Shown: piece by piece, positions 21,618 through 32,700 of the stretch
Layout of the letters: the number at the start of each line of letters is the position of its first letter
Numbering within the stretch: position 1 is the first letter of the stretch
Origin: Rhynchopus sp. YZ270_cl-10
Taxonomy: Eukaryota; Euglenozoa; Diplonemea; Diplonemida; Diplonemidae
DNA: 64,000 bases
Direction of reading: 5' to 3'
NCBI GenBank assembly: GCA_964035575.1
Contig: OZ037926.1
Span: 806,001 to 870,000 of the forward strand
Made by a program: the position numbers and the translations under genes
The notes under the pieces: generated by a model
Database searches by the model: none
Seen by the model: only the letters and a program-made list of their open reading frames with translations
What the model was told of the DNA's origin: nothing

Positions 21618-22040
21618 TTACGCTGCCTTCTCATTGTCCTCCTCTTCATCTCCAAATGAAAAGCTGCTGATTTCGTTAAATGTTGTCAGCTTCTGTGTAA
21701 TAGAGCCGTGTGTTAATATAGGTAAAATCATATCAAAACCCCCCTCTTTCATCCATCTATGATCGTCTCCGTGAGACACGCAACAGGCTGTGAGAGCCTG
21801 AGAACGCTACTGAGAGCTGAAAAAATCTCTCCCCGTTTGTCGACACAACAAAAGGCTGTTTTTTCCTTTCAAACATACCGGACACGCGCCCTCAATCCCA
21901 CGTGGCTGTGACCTCTTGCTGAGGGTGAGCCCGTTCATGTCGTCCTGCTTCAAGCTGTCATCGTTCATCGACGCCAAGGTCTCCCTATGAAGGTTGAGCA
22001 GGGCATCGGGTGTGGGCGTGGCGACAGCTTCGGAGGACAT
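21618..22040 (-). CDS. Small acidic-tailed protein, two exons
   Basis: Exon 1 (21879-22040) encodes MSSEAVATPTPDALLNLH to PRGIEGACP. Exon 2 (21618-21692) encodes KLTTFNEISSFSFGDEEE to EKAA. The donor is GTATGT and the acceptor TTACACAG, both in phase 0. The 78-residue product is polar, with an FSFGDEEED tail reminiscent of spliceosome-associated small proteins, but no family can be assigned. The 186-bp intron holds a diverged copy of the inverted-repeat element seen in WDR24 intron 1. Confidence 0.6.
21754..21838 (-). mobile_element. Diverged miniature inverted-repeat element in an intron
   Basis: It matches the interior of the 24070-24184 element: GATCGTCTCCGTGAGACAC, then a CAGGCTGTGAGAGCCTG hairpin, then GAAAAAATCTCTC. 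Its end repeats are eroded. Confidence 0.65.
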
Positions 22041-23543
22041 TGTCGTTATTGTTTAAGATGTGGTGAAGACGCGAGGTCTGTGTAGATGTAAATGTGTTTG
22101 CTGTGTGGTGACAACCGTTTTTTTTTTTTGTGCTGGGAGAGGAAGGAGACGTTTAAATACTGTATTTTCTTTTTTCTTTTTTCTTTCGTTCTTGCAGCGT
22201 TCGCGGTAGATAGCCTCGCTTTTTTGTTGTCTTTGCGTTGGGAAAAAAAGAGAAAAGTTTATAAGATGAACCTAAGTCTAGCTTCTCGCACTTAGTCACC
22301 AAACACAGCCAACGAGAAAAAAAAGTGAAATTGAAAGATAAATATGCCTCGCCTGCATACATATTTTCGTGAAGTTAATAAAACAAACGCAGGGACGCAG
22401 GCATGGAACACCCCTAGTGTGCTACACTTCAACAATAGACACTGTATCAAGATGAATGTCTCGTCGTGCACACTCATTATTTAACAAAAAGACATGGTGA
22501 GAGTGACACCGTATCTACAGTAAAGCCGGCGTGCATTTTCATTATGCAGTCATTTTCTAATGTCACCACAATGAAACAAAAAGCGTCTATCCCTATGTGT
22601 CGTAGTGTTACTGGAGGTTTTTTCCGACTTCTGCGGTAATGAATTCCGTCATCACAAAATACCCCACAACTTATGCGCATTTTACCCACAAATGTTCTCT
22701 GACACCAGCAGACACTCGAAAAGATGCTGCCGCACCCTGAAGGGAGGCGTGCTAACTCTAATACTGTGGCTACGACGGCGAGGTGACCTCCGTGGATCGG
22801 CAACCGCCTGGCTAAAACTCCGACAACGCAGATGGCAGGCAATGCCCCATTAAAGGTCGACCGCAGCGGTGCAGAGTTCGGCTATGTCCAGACACACAAC
22901 AGCCATCCAGTATACTTCGGCTGCACCACGCGAACACGGTTTATGGGTTTACTACACAGCCTTTGCCACTCGAAGGTTGCGATGCAACGGACGCTGTTTG
23001 GCTGCACACCAGCGTGGCAAAGCAGGGTTCCAGGCATGACGTCGTACACCTGTCTGCAATGTGTATATGCCGAGCGTGCCAGATGCTAGATGGAACAACC
23101 CTTGAACATGAGCCCCAAGTAGGGTAGAAGACCGAAGGTGCCCAACACAACGGCATTGGCCTCGTGACAGCGATCCGGTGCAAAGAACCCAACACAACGT
23201 CGGTCTCTGGTAGGCCCCTCACAGAAGGCTTGGGCTGCCAATGTTCTTGCGAAAACAAAAAAGAGAAAAAAAAAAGAAAGACAGACAGAACCATCCCCTC
23301 TAAAAAGAAAACCGTTGTCACTGAGCGCAACCTCTCTTGTCTCGCGCTCTGGACAAATAAAAACCCCCCGTTATAACAAAACAACATTAAAGAGAGAACG
23401 GACGGCACTTCGGGTCCCATTCGGGTCCACTCTGCCGAAGGGACCGACCTCAGGGATTAATAACCTGCCCCTCGACCGCCCTTCAGCACCTCTCTGCTGC
23501 GTGCTGCGTGCATACTGCGTGTCCGGTCCACCCCGTTTTCCCG
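22041..23543. other. Spacer with hairpin units and a possible decayed coding patch
   Basis: Hairpin-type units lie at 22250-22300 and 22322-22370. From about 22480 to 23250 the base composition is coding-like. One minus-strand frame stays mostly open with two in-frame stops and contains a hydrophobic stretch (VLGTFGLLPYLGLMF). It resembles a decayed gene, but I recognise no family. Confidence 0.35.
22250..22300 (+). repeat. Hairpin element with a compensated stem
   Basis: The stem here is CTAAGT/ACTTAG instead of CTAAGC/GCTTAG. Both sides changed together, and the loop is longer but keeps CTTCTCGC. Confidence 0.7.
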
Positions 23544-26500
23544 CTACGCAATAACAAAGTCCTTCCCGCAGTCACGGAACGGACACTGCCCCTTCCCGTC
23601 TGGATGGAGCCACGAACGCTGTAGGGGTATGTGTTAGTGGAGCATGATAGTAGACAATTGATAGATTTACAAGGAAAGGGTCAGAAAACGCACTATTTTT
23701 AAGATTAAAAAGGGGTTTCATTTTACATTTTTTGATGTCTCTGAGTCAAAGTGGTTTGAGTCTCCTTATTCCGTTTTCTATGCTGACATCAAAAGTCGAT
23801 TGTTTCAGTGTGTACACCTGATGCACAGCCACGCCTGCCTATTTTCTTTCCCTTTCATGTGACTGTCGTCACATCTGCTACGTGGCATACCATGCATTTC
23901 AAGTGCCCACCATGGTGACACAATCGAGACCACACATAAAGCCCCTTCACTGAACCCAGACACACCGCGCACATACGTGCGTTGTGGCAACACGACTGGC
24001 AGAGCTTTTGCGAATCTACAACCTGCGAAGAAGAGGGAAAAAAAGGGGATATCAAAACGAAGGAAACATTGGGTGATCTAGGATCGTCTCCGTGAGACAC
24101 CTAACAGGCTGTGAGAGCCTGTGAGAGCTTACTGCCGCGACCGAGAGCTAGTGAAAAAATCTCTCTCCGTTCATAGATCACCCAAACATCAGAAAATATA
24201 AAAAAGTCAGCATAAAACGTACAGATACATAAAACACATCGGGATTCAACATCTTTTCTATTTCCACTCAAATTGCTTTCTTGTTCGTTTCTTTCTCTAC
24301 ATACCACGTTGTACTGCATCTGCACCTGCGTCAATGGGGGGAGAATTTCACCACAGCTTTTGCACTTCGCGTCTATGATCAGACCGCCCTTTGCAGATAC
24401 TGAGGGGAAGGGGCAGTACTTCATGACTGCGGCGGCAACGGTGTGCAGGTCAGAGGCAAGCAGGAGGTCGTGGTACGATACCACCCACTCTGCGCCTCTT
24501 GCTGCATGGCTTGCGGGGTTGAAGACACGCGCCTCGGCACGTAGACAGAGCAATGCCGTCACTGCGGTCTGAACCTCCCCTAGGTCCAGCAGTGTGTCCA
24601 CCAAGGAGATGAAGATATCTGCAGGCGACCACACGCTCCGGTCCACCTCTGCTGCACATACACCGTCGTCCTCGAAGAGACTGAAGTCACCTTCGTCTGC
24701 GTGCACGATGTTCAGCATTGCAAACACATCACTATCGTGCGTCACTGAGGTGGAGTGTTCACCCAATGAGGGGTCATGGTCAGACAGCGAAACTGCCTGG
24801 GTCTGTGCAACAGCTGCGACGCTTATCCCCGCGAGAACTGCAGCAGAAAGAGGCGGTGTAGGGGGTGTTGTCTCCGAGGTGCGATATGACGCCACCACCA
24901 CCGCCACCCCTGCGACCATTGCAATACAAGAACTGTCATGTGTCTCGTGGACAGAACGCTCAGAGGTGCTGCTGTGGGAGGCAACCTTCCGTATCTCAGG
25001 CATCTCAGAGTCGATCAGAGATTTGAACAAATGCCACGAAGCATGCAGCTGCTCCAGCACCTCCCTTCGATGCGGGGACTGTACCCTCATCCGCTGTAGC
25101 TGCCGCACCACACCCGCATTGTGCTCGCACAGCATTGCAGGGGTCATCTGTTGGGTCAGACTCTTTTCTATGAAAAGGTAGTGCTTGGCAAGAAAGCTGA
25201 AGTCGTCGCCGACTGCGCCGGGTTGAAGAGAGTAGAAGACACCTTGGCCTGGTTCTTGTCGGAGGCCGAGAGGGATGTTTGCGTACGTCTGTTGTGGGAA
25301 GGGCGAGACGTAGTCGATGGTGCAGCGACGTGATGGTGTGTTCAGTGCCGCGAACGATGCGGATGATGTGATGTCTGGCCGCACCCCGCCGTACCCCTGC
25401 GCAAGACTCTGCGGGTGGCTCCGCAGCTCCGACACCTCTCGTTGCGAGCAGGACCTGCGTGGGTCTTCACGCCGTTCCGTCGGGGGTACCTGCTTCTCCT
25501 CCTCTGTGGTGGGTGCCGCATGGTCACTATGCGAACGCCTGCGGCTGAAGAGGCCAGAGAACAACCCGGTGCTCTTCTTCTGTGGCGGCTTCGGCGCTGC
25601 ACGCTGCCGTGGTGGTGCTGCGGTGGTGGCGAGTATTGGGGGTGTGTTGGCGCTCTCCGGAGAGGTGGGTGAGATGGGCGATGGGTTGGCACGCACCGGA
25701 GTAGGTTCTGGGATGCGAGGGGACATGCCGTGTGGTGCTTGGGCGTAGAGGCCGAAGCGGCTTGCGTTGAGCGCAGGCACGCTGGATGCTGTGCTGCCAC
25801 GTTGTTGTGCTGCGCAGGTGAGGTCGCCGCGGACGCGGCCCGCCTCGGGGAAGTGGACAGTGTCGTTGAAGAAGGTGAGCCCGTCGCCCGGTGCCCACGC
25901 AACGCTAGAGGTGCACATCTGCGTGGAGTGCACAAAGCTGTTGCGTATCGACGACACCGCAAAGGAGCCGCTCTTCGAGGTGGAGAAGATCAGCTCCCCG
26001 TTGTCGTCCCACCACTCCAGGTCTGTGATCACCTCCCCATGCGGCTTGCGCACACAGCACAGCGGCAGCAGCGGGCTCGCCTCGTCCCACACATTTAGGT
26101 CTGCGTCCAGCGGCGACATCGACACCTCACCAATCTGATGCGAGTCGGTGTTGACAGACGGCCGCCACTGCAGGCGCCCCACCGCAGCCAGCGTTTGGAT
26201 CACAATGCGTGGGGTCACCTGCAGGTCGTCCACTGCGGAGTGCATATCCCATACCCGGATGGAGCGGTCTTTGCTCCCGGTGACGAGACAGCCTGGCTTT
26301 GTGGGGTGCCAGTTGAGGGAGTTGACGGCGCCTTTGCCGGAGGACTCGAGGCTGGCGGAGATGCGCCGCTTGGGGCCTCTGTCGTGCATGCGGATGTCCC
26401 AGTAGAGCAGCTCTGCCGTCTCATCTGTGCTGCACACGAAGGCGTTGTGGTCGAAGGGGTCCACCTCCACGTCGCGTATCTGTATGCTGCCGACGGGTGA

Positions 26501-27022
26501 CGTCCTGAACGTCAGTGGCGACGTCGTTTTGTACATCCGCAGGTCCCACAGCTTCACCGTGGAGTCCTGCGACGCACTCAACAGCTGCGCCTCCTGCGAA
26601 GGATGCCAACAGATCCGCTTCACCAGCCGTGTGTGCTCCGTCCGCTTCATATCCTCACTCCCCGTCCGCCGCAGGTGGTCGTGCGAGCCCTGATGCACAT
26701 CCCACACAAGAACCATCCCCGAAGCACTCGCCGTCCCAATCCGGTTAGGGTTTGTCGGGTGCCATTTCACGTCCGTGACGCGCACCAGATCCACCTTGCG
26801 CACCCGACTCCCCAGCTGCCTGCAGACGCTCAAAGTAGGTAGCTGCCCTGGCTGCTCGGTGACATCGACAATCGCCAGCACCTTCTCCCCCCCAACAGCG
26901 ACCTTCGTGGTGCTCCCCGTGTTCCCCGCAAGGCAGCGGCTCAGACTTGTCAGTCCATTGTGCGAGTTCAGCTCGTGCTTTTCTATCTTAACGCTGTTCG
27001 GCTGGGCCGCACTCAAATCCAT
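23544..27022 (-). CDS. WDR24: WDR24-like subunit of the GATOR2/SEA complex
   Basis: Exons 24305-27022, 23891-24022 and 23544-23618 give 974 residues; both introns are in phase 0, with donors GTATGT and GTATGC. An N-terminal WD propeller carries repeats such as VKWHPTNPNRIGTASASG, SASQDSTVKLWDLRM and TGSKDRSIRVWDMHS. A long low-complexity linker follows. The C-terminal zinc-binding RING-like domain is rebuilt only by joining the three exons: CKSCGEILPP, then MCAVCLGSVKGLYVW, GGHLKCM, then WLHPDGKGQCPF. This arrangement is that of WDR24 (Sea2), part of the complex that relieves TORC1 inhibition at the lysosome. The second exon also carries the HGGH motif typical of this family. Confidence 0.88.
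24070..24184 (-). mobile_element. 115-bp miniature inverted-repeat element in WDR24 intron 1
   Basis: The terminal inverted repeats TGGGTGATCTA and TAGATCACCCA are perfect over 11 bp. The 5-bp flanks are both AACAT (24065-24069 and 24185-24189). The interior contains the short hairpins GTCTCCGTGAGAC and CAGGCTGTGAGAGCCTG and no coding sequence. It is a non-autonomous DNA transposon; the superfamily is uncertain. Confidence 0.85.
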
Positions 27023-27260
27023 GTTGCCTCAAAAGAGCAGACGGCCCTTCTGTATGGTTCCTCTTGTCTCTTTTCTAATTATTGAACCACTATCGTGTAC
27101 CAAACTGAATACCCTTTCATCGCAGGGCCCAACTTCCTGCGTGGTTGTGGTGGAAAGGGGAAGGGGGGGGTTGCACAAATGAAGTACGATTGCACAAAAC
27201 CAAAGGTTTGTGTGATGAACCTAGCGTCAGCCGCCCGATCACAGTCGCTATCGGTACAGC

Positions 27261-27792
27261 TTTTCAACTTACCTTCCTTCACCCCCCTGTAAGGGCAACC
27301 GTAGGTGAAGTAAGGTATAGTATTGAAATCGATGTGGGGGGGGGAAAGGGTCAATTTTACAAAACCAGATTTTGAGGAAAATTTTAGCCGAAAATGGGCC
27401 CCACGTATAAGCAACCGGGCTCATATTTCTCAAAATTTAAGTGGTCAAAAAATTGTCCAATTTTCGAGATTGACCCCACCACTGCACGGGCGGAGCCCAA
27501 AAATGCAAATAAGGACCCTTTTTAATTTTCAACTTACCTTCCTTCACCCCCCCTGTAAGGGCAACCGTAGGTGAAGTAAGGTATAGTATTGAAATCGATG
27601 TGGGGGGGGGAAAGGGTCAATTTTACAAAACCAGATTTTGAGGAAAATTTTAGCCGAAAATGGGCCCCGCGTATAAGCAACCGGGCTCATATTTCTCAAA
27701 ATTTAAGTGGTCAAAAAATTGTCCAATTTTCGAGATTGACCCCACCACTGCACGGGCGGAGCCCAAAAATGCAAATAAGGACCCTTTTTAAT
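27261..27792. repeat. Tandem duplication, two copies of about 265 bp
   Basis: The second copy starts near 27526 and differs from the first by only a few bases. Each copy starts with a foldback, TACCTTCCTTCACC pairing with GGTGAAGTAAGGTA. Each ends with the dispersed module that is also found in other inverted-repeat elements. Confidence 0.9.
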
Positions 27793-29137
27793 TTGTTCTC
27801 TTGAAATGTGTAATTTCATGTTTTCGCGAAAAAATAACGACTGATCCCTACAAGGGTTGAAGGAAGGTGGTTGAAAACAACAATAACAACAAGGACAAGA
27901 AATTGCTAAGAAAAAAAAAAACGGTGTGTGCTGTGGAAAACCCCGCGCGATTTGCGAAACCACCGTAGCATCCTGGCGATTTGCTGGAGGTGCTGATGCG
28001 CCTGGTGTGATCGATGTGTTGTAGTCTGTGCATTCTGTGCTTCTTCCGCACTCCAACGACGACGACAATGTGGGGAGCCTGTGGACAAAAACGAGCTGGA
28101 ACACGCCGAGCCTGCCGAGCCGACGTCCAACAACGCTATCGAGCAGATGGTGCTGGACGGAGAGGACAGCGCCCCTTCTTGAACGTTTCAGATGCTGGCG
28201 TCCCAGTGGATCTGGCAGCGTACGAAGAGCGTTAACATACCTGCAGAAGAGCAGAATGCTGGACGTGCTGTAGATTATTTCTACAGGATGGAGTTCCACA
28301 TCACACCCCGTTTTTTTTCCGATAGCAATTACTTGTTTTTCCAAACGGTGTCAAAAAAATATAAAAAAATAAAAGTTGCTGAGGGAAAAGGGGCTGAGAC
28401 AATATAACCAATTGTTTTAATAACTTTCTCTTTCCTCTCCACACAGACGCGTAAGCGCTGCAGGAGGGAAGGTTATTTGTGGGATAGGAGCGTGTGGAGC
28501 AGGTGGGGTTCATTATTTGGGGAGGGAAAAAAAATGAAGCAGAATTTTAATTTCTGATATTTTTCAGTTACCATGTGTCGCCAACAAAAACGTTGGGAAA
28601 AAAAGAAAGTGAAGTTATTAATGCAGGCACCTCCGACTGACCCACGTACGATGCCAGCCATCTGGATGAAAGCATAAAGTACCCTGCGGCCAACGACAGA
28701 AGGTGTAAAAGGAAACCTAATGGATTGCCGTACCATCAGAAAGGTAAAAAAGAAAAGTTGACTTGAAATCCAATAGCCCAAGTTTCGTGTTGTATTGAAG
28801 CATCCACGCCTGAAAATATACATTTTTCATTTCCCCCACAATTTTCTACGCTTTAACTTCACCAGTAATTAGCGCTACGAAGTATGTTCGGTGGGAACGG
28901 TTAAAAATCCCTCTTCAGCCGTGTCATGACTCTTTGGTTACACACACACACAAACAAGGGAAGGGGGAAACAGCATCTCAGACACAGATCAGACCAAAAC
29001 AAAAAAAAAAAAAAATCAAATACTGTTAGGGTTCTAGACAAAATTCTGTCCAACATAATTTGTAAATGCACTGGGCGATGCTGGGTAATAGGACCGGCCC
29101 ATTGCTTTCAAACACCCACGTACTCGAATATTAAAAA

Positions 29138-29182
29138 GAAAAGCTTATTAAGACAATCCTCAGCCTCTCGTGCTTAGTCACC
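29138..29182 (+). repeat. CTCTCGT-loop hairpin element
   Basis: It has the loop CTCTCGT with downstream GCTTAG and TCACC, and the left arm reads CTCAGC. It lies downstream of the multi-globin gene, which is transcribed toward it. Confidence 0.7.
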
Positions 29183-29722
29183 TTGATCACATTTTTGTTA
29201 TCGCGCAGCAACACGCTGCGCAGGTTTCTTTGTTTATAAATTTAAAATTGAAATAGGATGCACAGGTTTTCCCTGAATTTTTTTTGGAGTTTTGGGTATT
29301 TAACTACTACCAGAAACTCTACTAAAAAAGACACACAATTCCAGGCAAAATAGGGTGGAAGATGCAAATTATGCAGACACCTCATAGGGGTGTAGACACA
29401 AATACTCCGCATCCAGAAGATGTCAAAAAAACAAGGTAGAAAACTTACGACATTAGCAAAAAAAACAAGAGGGGAAAGAGAAGACCCTAAGGGTGTAACG
29501 TAACATACCAAACAATAAAAAGCCTTTTACAAAAAAAATACTACCGAGTTTTGCGCGGCAGCATGCTAATTTGGGGCAATTTTGGCGACTTTTTTTTCGC
29601 CGAACGTATTTGTACTGTACCAGGGTAACAAGACCACCGTGTAAGCACACCACCATCCGTTTCGTGGTTTACAGCTGGAAAAATGCCTTTTTTTCGTTTC
29701 ATATCAACACAAAATCAAACTC

Positions 29723-32700
29723 CTAGACCCTTGTGTTTCCCATGAGCGATGTCCATATTCTCACAATGCATTCCATGTCCGGTGTGCTGAGTGTATTGCC
29801 TAGGCGGAGGAGGGCGTCACGGTTGTGTCCTTCGACTGCTGTACGGAGTGTCACGAGGTTCATGCCGTCGGGAAGGCCGTTGGTGATTTGTTCGACGAAG
29901 TCACAGACAGCTTCGAGGATAGAGCGCTCGTGTCTGGGGTACACGGTGTTGTCAAGGTGGTTGGAGAGGGCTTCCAGGGCGATGACCCACTGCGCCTTCT
30001 GCACGGTCGACAGCAGGTCCGACAAATGTACAGCCATGTCTTCTGCAGACGGTATCCGTGACGAAGCCTCGGACAAGGTCTTCACCGCCACTGCCGCAAA
30101 CGCATCCCACACTATCTCAGAGTCGCTCCCCCACCCTTCATCAATGTGAACCAGCTCCGAAATCCCTGCCGTTATCACCACCACAAAGTATTTGTAATGC
30201 TCGTCCCCAATCCCGCACAACAGCAGCTCGTGGTGGAGTTGTTGGTACAGCGACTTTGAAGGATGGCTTTGCAGCGACTCCTCGAGCACACAGTGGAAGA
30301 CCCTGCGGAAGGTGCCGCCGACGAGCGCATGGCTTGTGCATGGGGAGAGGGAGAGGAGGATGCGGTGGAACTCTTCTTGGAGCAGAGCGCTGTCGACTTC
30401 GGACCAGAAGGCTTGGAAGCGGTGGACGGTGGCGCGTGGGAGGAGACGTTCTATGGGGGCAAGGCTGACCTGCCCGCCTGCAGTGAGGACGAGGCCGCGA
30501 CCGAGACGTTCGTACACCCCACAGGTTTCCTGCTCGCGGGCAATGAACAACGCCAGCAGCGGCTCTTCGGCACATCCTATGGCATGCCGGTAGCCACACT
30601 CAAAGTTCTTCACATCCAACGCCTCCCACGACGCCAGCGCCCCCGACGCCAGCACCGTATCCAAAAACGCGACCCAAATGCACTGAAACACCTCCGCAAA
30701 CTGCGCTTCATTGAACGCCGTAGGAAAGCTCTGCACCACCCCCTTCAGACACTGGTCCCGCGAGGCGGCGGTGTCGCTCAGACAAATGATCTTCTCGACC
30801 ACCATCCACGGATCCCCATCATGCTCTGCACCAGAGAGCAGCCGTTGGTACTCCACTGCGGTGTTCGAGACCGGGGTCTTGAGGAAGAACTCCCAAAAAC
30901 GGTCTTCCGTTTCCGGGTTGTGCGAGACAAATGCACAGAAGGCACGCAACCCTTCTACGACCAGGGCACGGTTTGGATCGTCCGGCATGCTGACAACCTC
31001 GCCTTCCTCTGCGTGCGCAAGCTCCCATTCAAGCTGCGGGGCTATACGGAAGATAAACAGCGTGACCCATGCACAGCGCACTTCGGGAATGCTATCTGGT
31101 TCGTTAAACATCGCCGAGAACAGCGCCTGGAGGACGGGCCAGAACTTATACGTAGGCTCGAGGGTAAGCAACGCTTCGGCAGAGGCCTTTCTGCACTCCT
31201 CTAGGGCAAGTAGGGAGACGGCTACGCCTCGGTTGATGAGCTCCTGCGGGCAGAGTGGGTCGAGGATGTGCAATGCGGAGACGTACTTCTCCTGGATCAG
31301 CAGCCCTGCCTGCATGCACTTCGTCAAGGTGTGTATGTCTGCAACGGTCGGCGGCTTCGCCTCAGCACCGCCCTGATGCATTCCCATGAACTGAGCGTCC
31401 TCTTCGAGAAGGCAGAGCCACGCACCCTCTGTTGCAGAGTCCATGGCAGGGTCAATGTGTTTCATTGCAGTGACCATGACCTTCGGTATAGCTTCGATGT
31501 CGTCAGCAAGGAGGCCCTCGTGTGTCCAGGCCTCGCCTGCGCAGGATAGGTAGGAGTCTTTGATGTCCTTCGCAACAAACATCATTTCAATGAGATTCGC
31601 AAACCGTTCCACCAAAACCGTAGTAGGCACCTTCTGCCAGGCGGCGGCAGTGCGGGGGAGGTTGTGCTTCATGATCGAACAGAAGTAGTGCAGCATGACA
31701 TATCGTGTCTTGCGTGAACCACGCCATGAAGCGTATATACGCGATACACCTAACGGACGATCACCCGGAGCCACATTCGCCACTGTACTATTTGCTTTGA
31801 TAGGAACGAACGCCCGCACTGAAATGAAGGTCTGTTCAAAGTGCTCCCGCGCAGCCTCCGACTGCAGATCCCCGACCACGCTAAGGAAGCGTTTCTCAAA
31901 CAGCTCTGCGTCGCTACCCAACGCAACGCAAAGGTCTACTGCGTCCTCCATTGTCCCAGCATCGCAGCCCCAGGTGCCAATGCAGAGCGCTAAGTGGCAA
32001 AGCGAAACGATCTGGTCTTTGCGTGCCTCATATGCATTCCATCCGTGGTCCTGCTCGTAGAGTGCAAGCAAGCCGTTGACCATAGAGTCCGCAAGACCCG
32101 TCTTGCTGGCAGTTTTGCGGTACTGCGACAACCCCTTCCAAGAGCACGGCAGGCTCCTCGTAAGAACTGGTGCATACACTTCCTGCAGCCTGTTCCACGC
32201 CTGCACCTCCTTCTCAGAGATGGAGGGGTCAAACGCAGCCACGACCCACAGAACGGACGTCACCATCTGAGGAATGTGATGCGCACGCAGGCCGTATTCA
32301 AAAAAACCCCTTAGCATCAGATGCGCGACCTGGGTGATCCGCCCGGAGCTCAGATCCGGAGTACACATTTTCGTCAGAACCACCGAAATCATGCGAGACA
32401 AACTGCGCGCCTTGAACCGCAACGGTGCGCCGTTCAGATCCGGCAATGACAAACTCATATGTAACAACACAGCCTCCACAAAGTTTCCTTTGACCTGCAG
32501 TCTTGCCCAGGATTGTTGTACTGACGTAAATATTTCGCTAGTATCGGTTGTGGAGGTGGACTGACCTTTGATAAAGGACCTTTCACTGAGAGATGTGTCC
32601 AAGATGCTGACGTTCATACGACCTAACGCTACGTGCATTGAACATAACGTGATGGAGTTGGCAAAGATCTTGAAAGCTGCTGCGATACATGGTTCAAAGT

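Larger units (their letters stand above)
27023..29722. other. Spacer between WDR24 and the multi-globin gene
   Basis: It contains the 265-bp tandem duplication, a GC-rich patch at about 27960-28410 and hairpin units near 28755-28800 and at 29138-29182. In the patch a plus-strand stretch includes ALTYLQK and, in another frame, YRMEFHITPRFF. That order faintly resembles the NAP/SET histone-chaperone fold. It is not an intact gene, and the resemblance may be chance. Confidence 0.35.
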
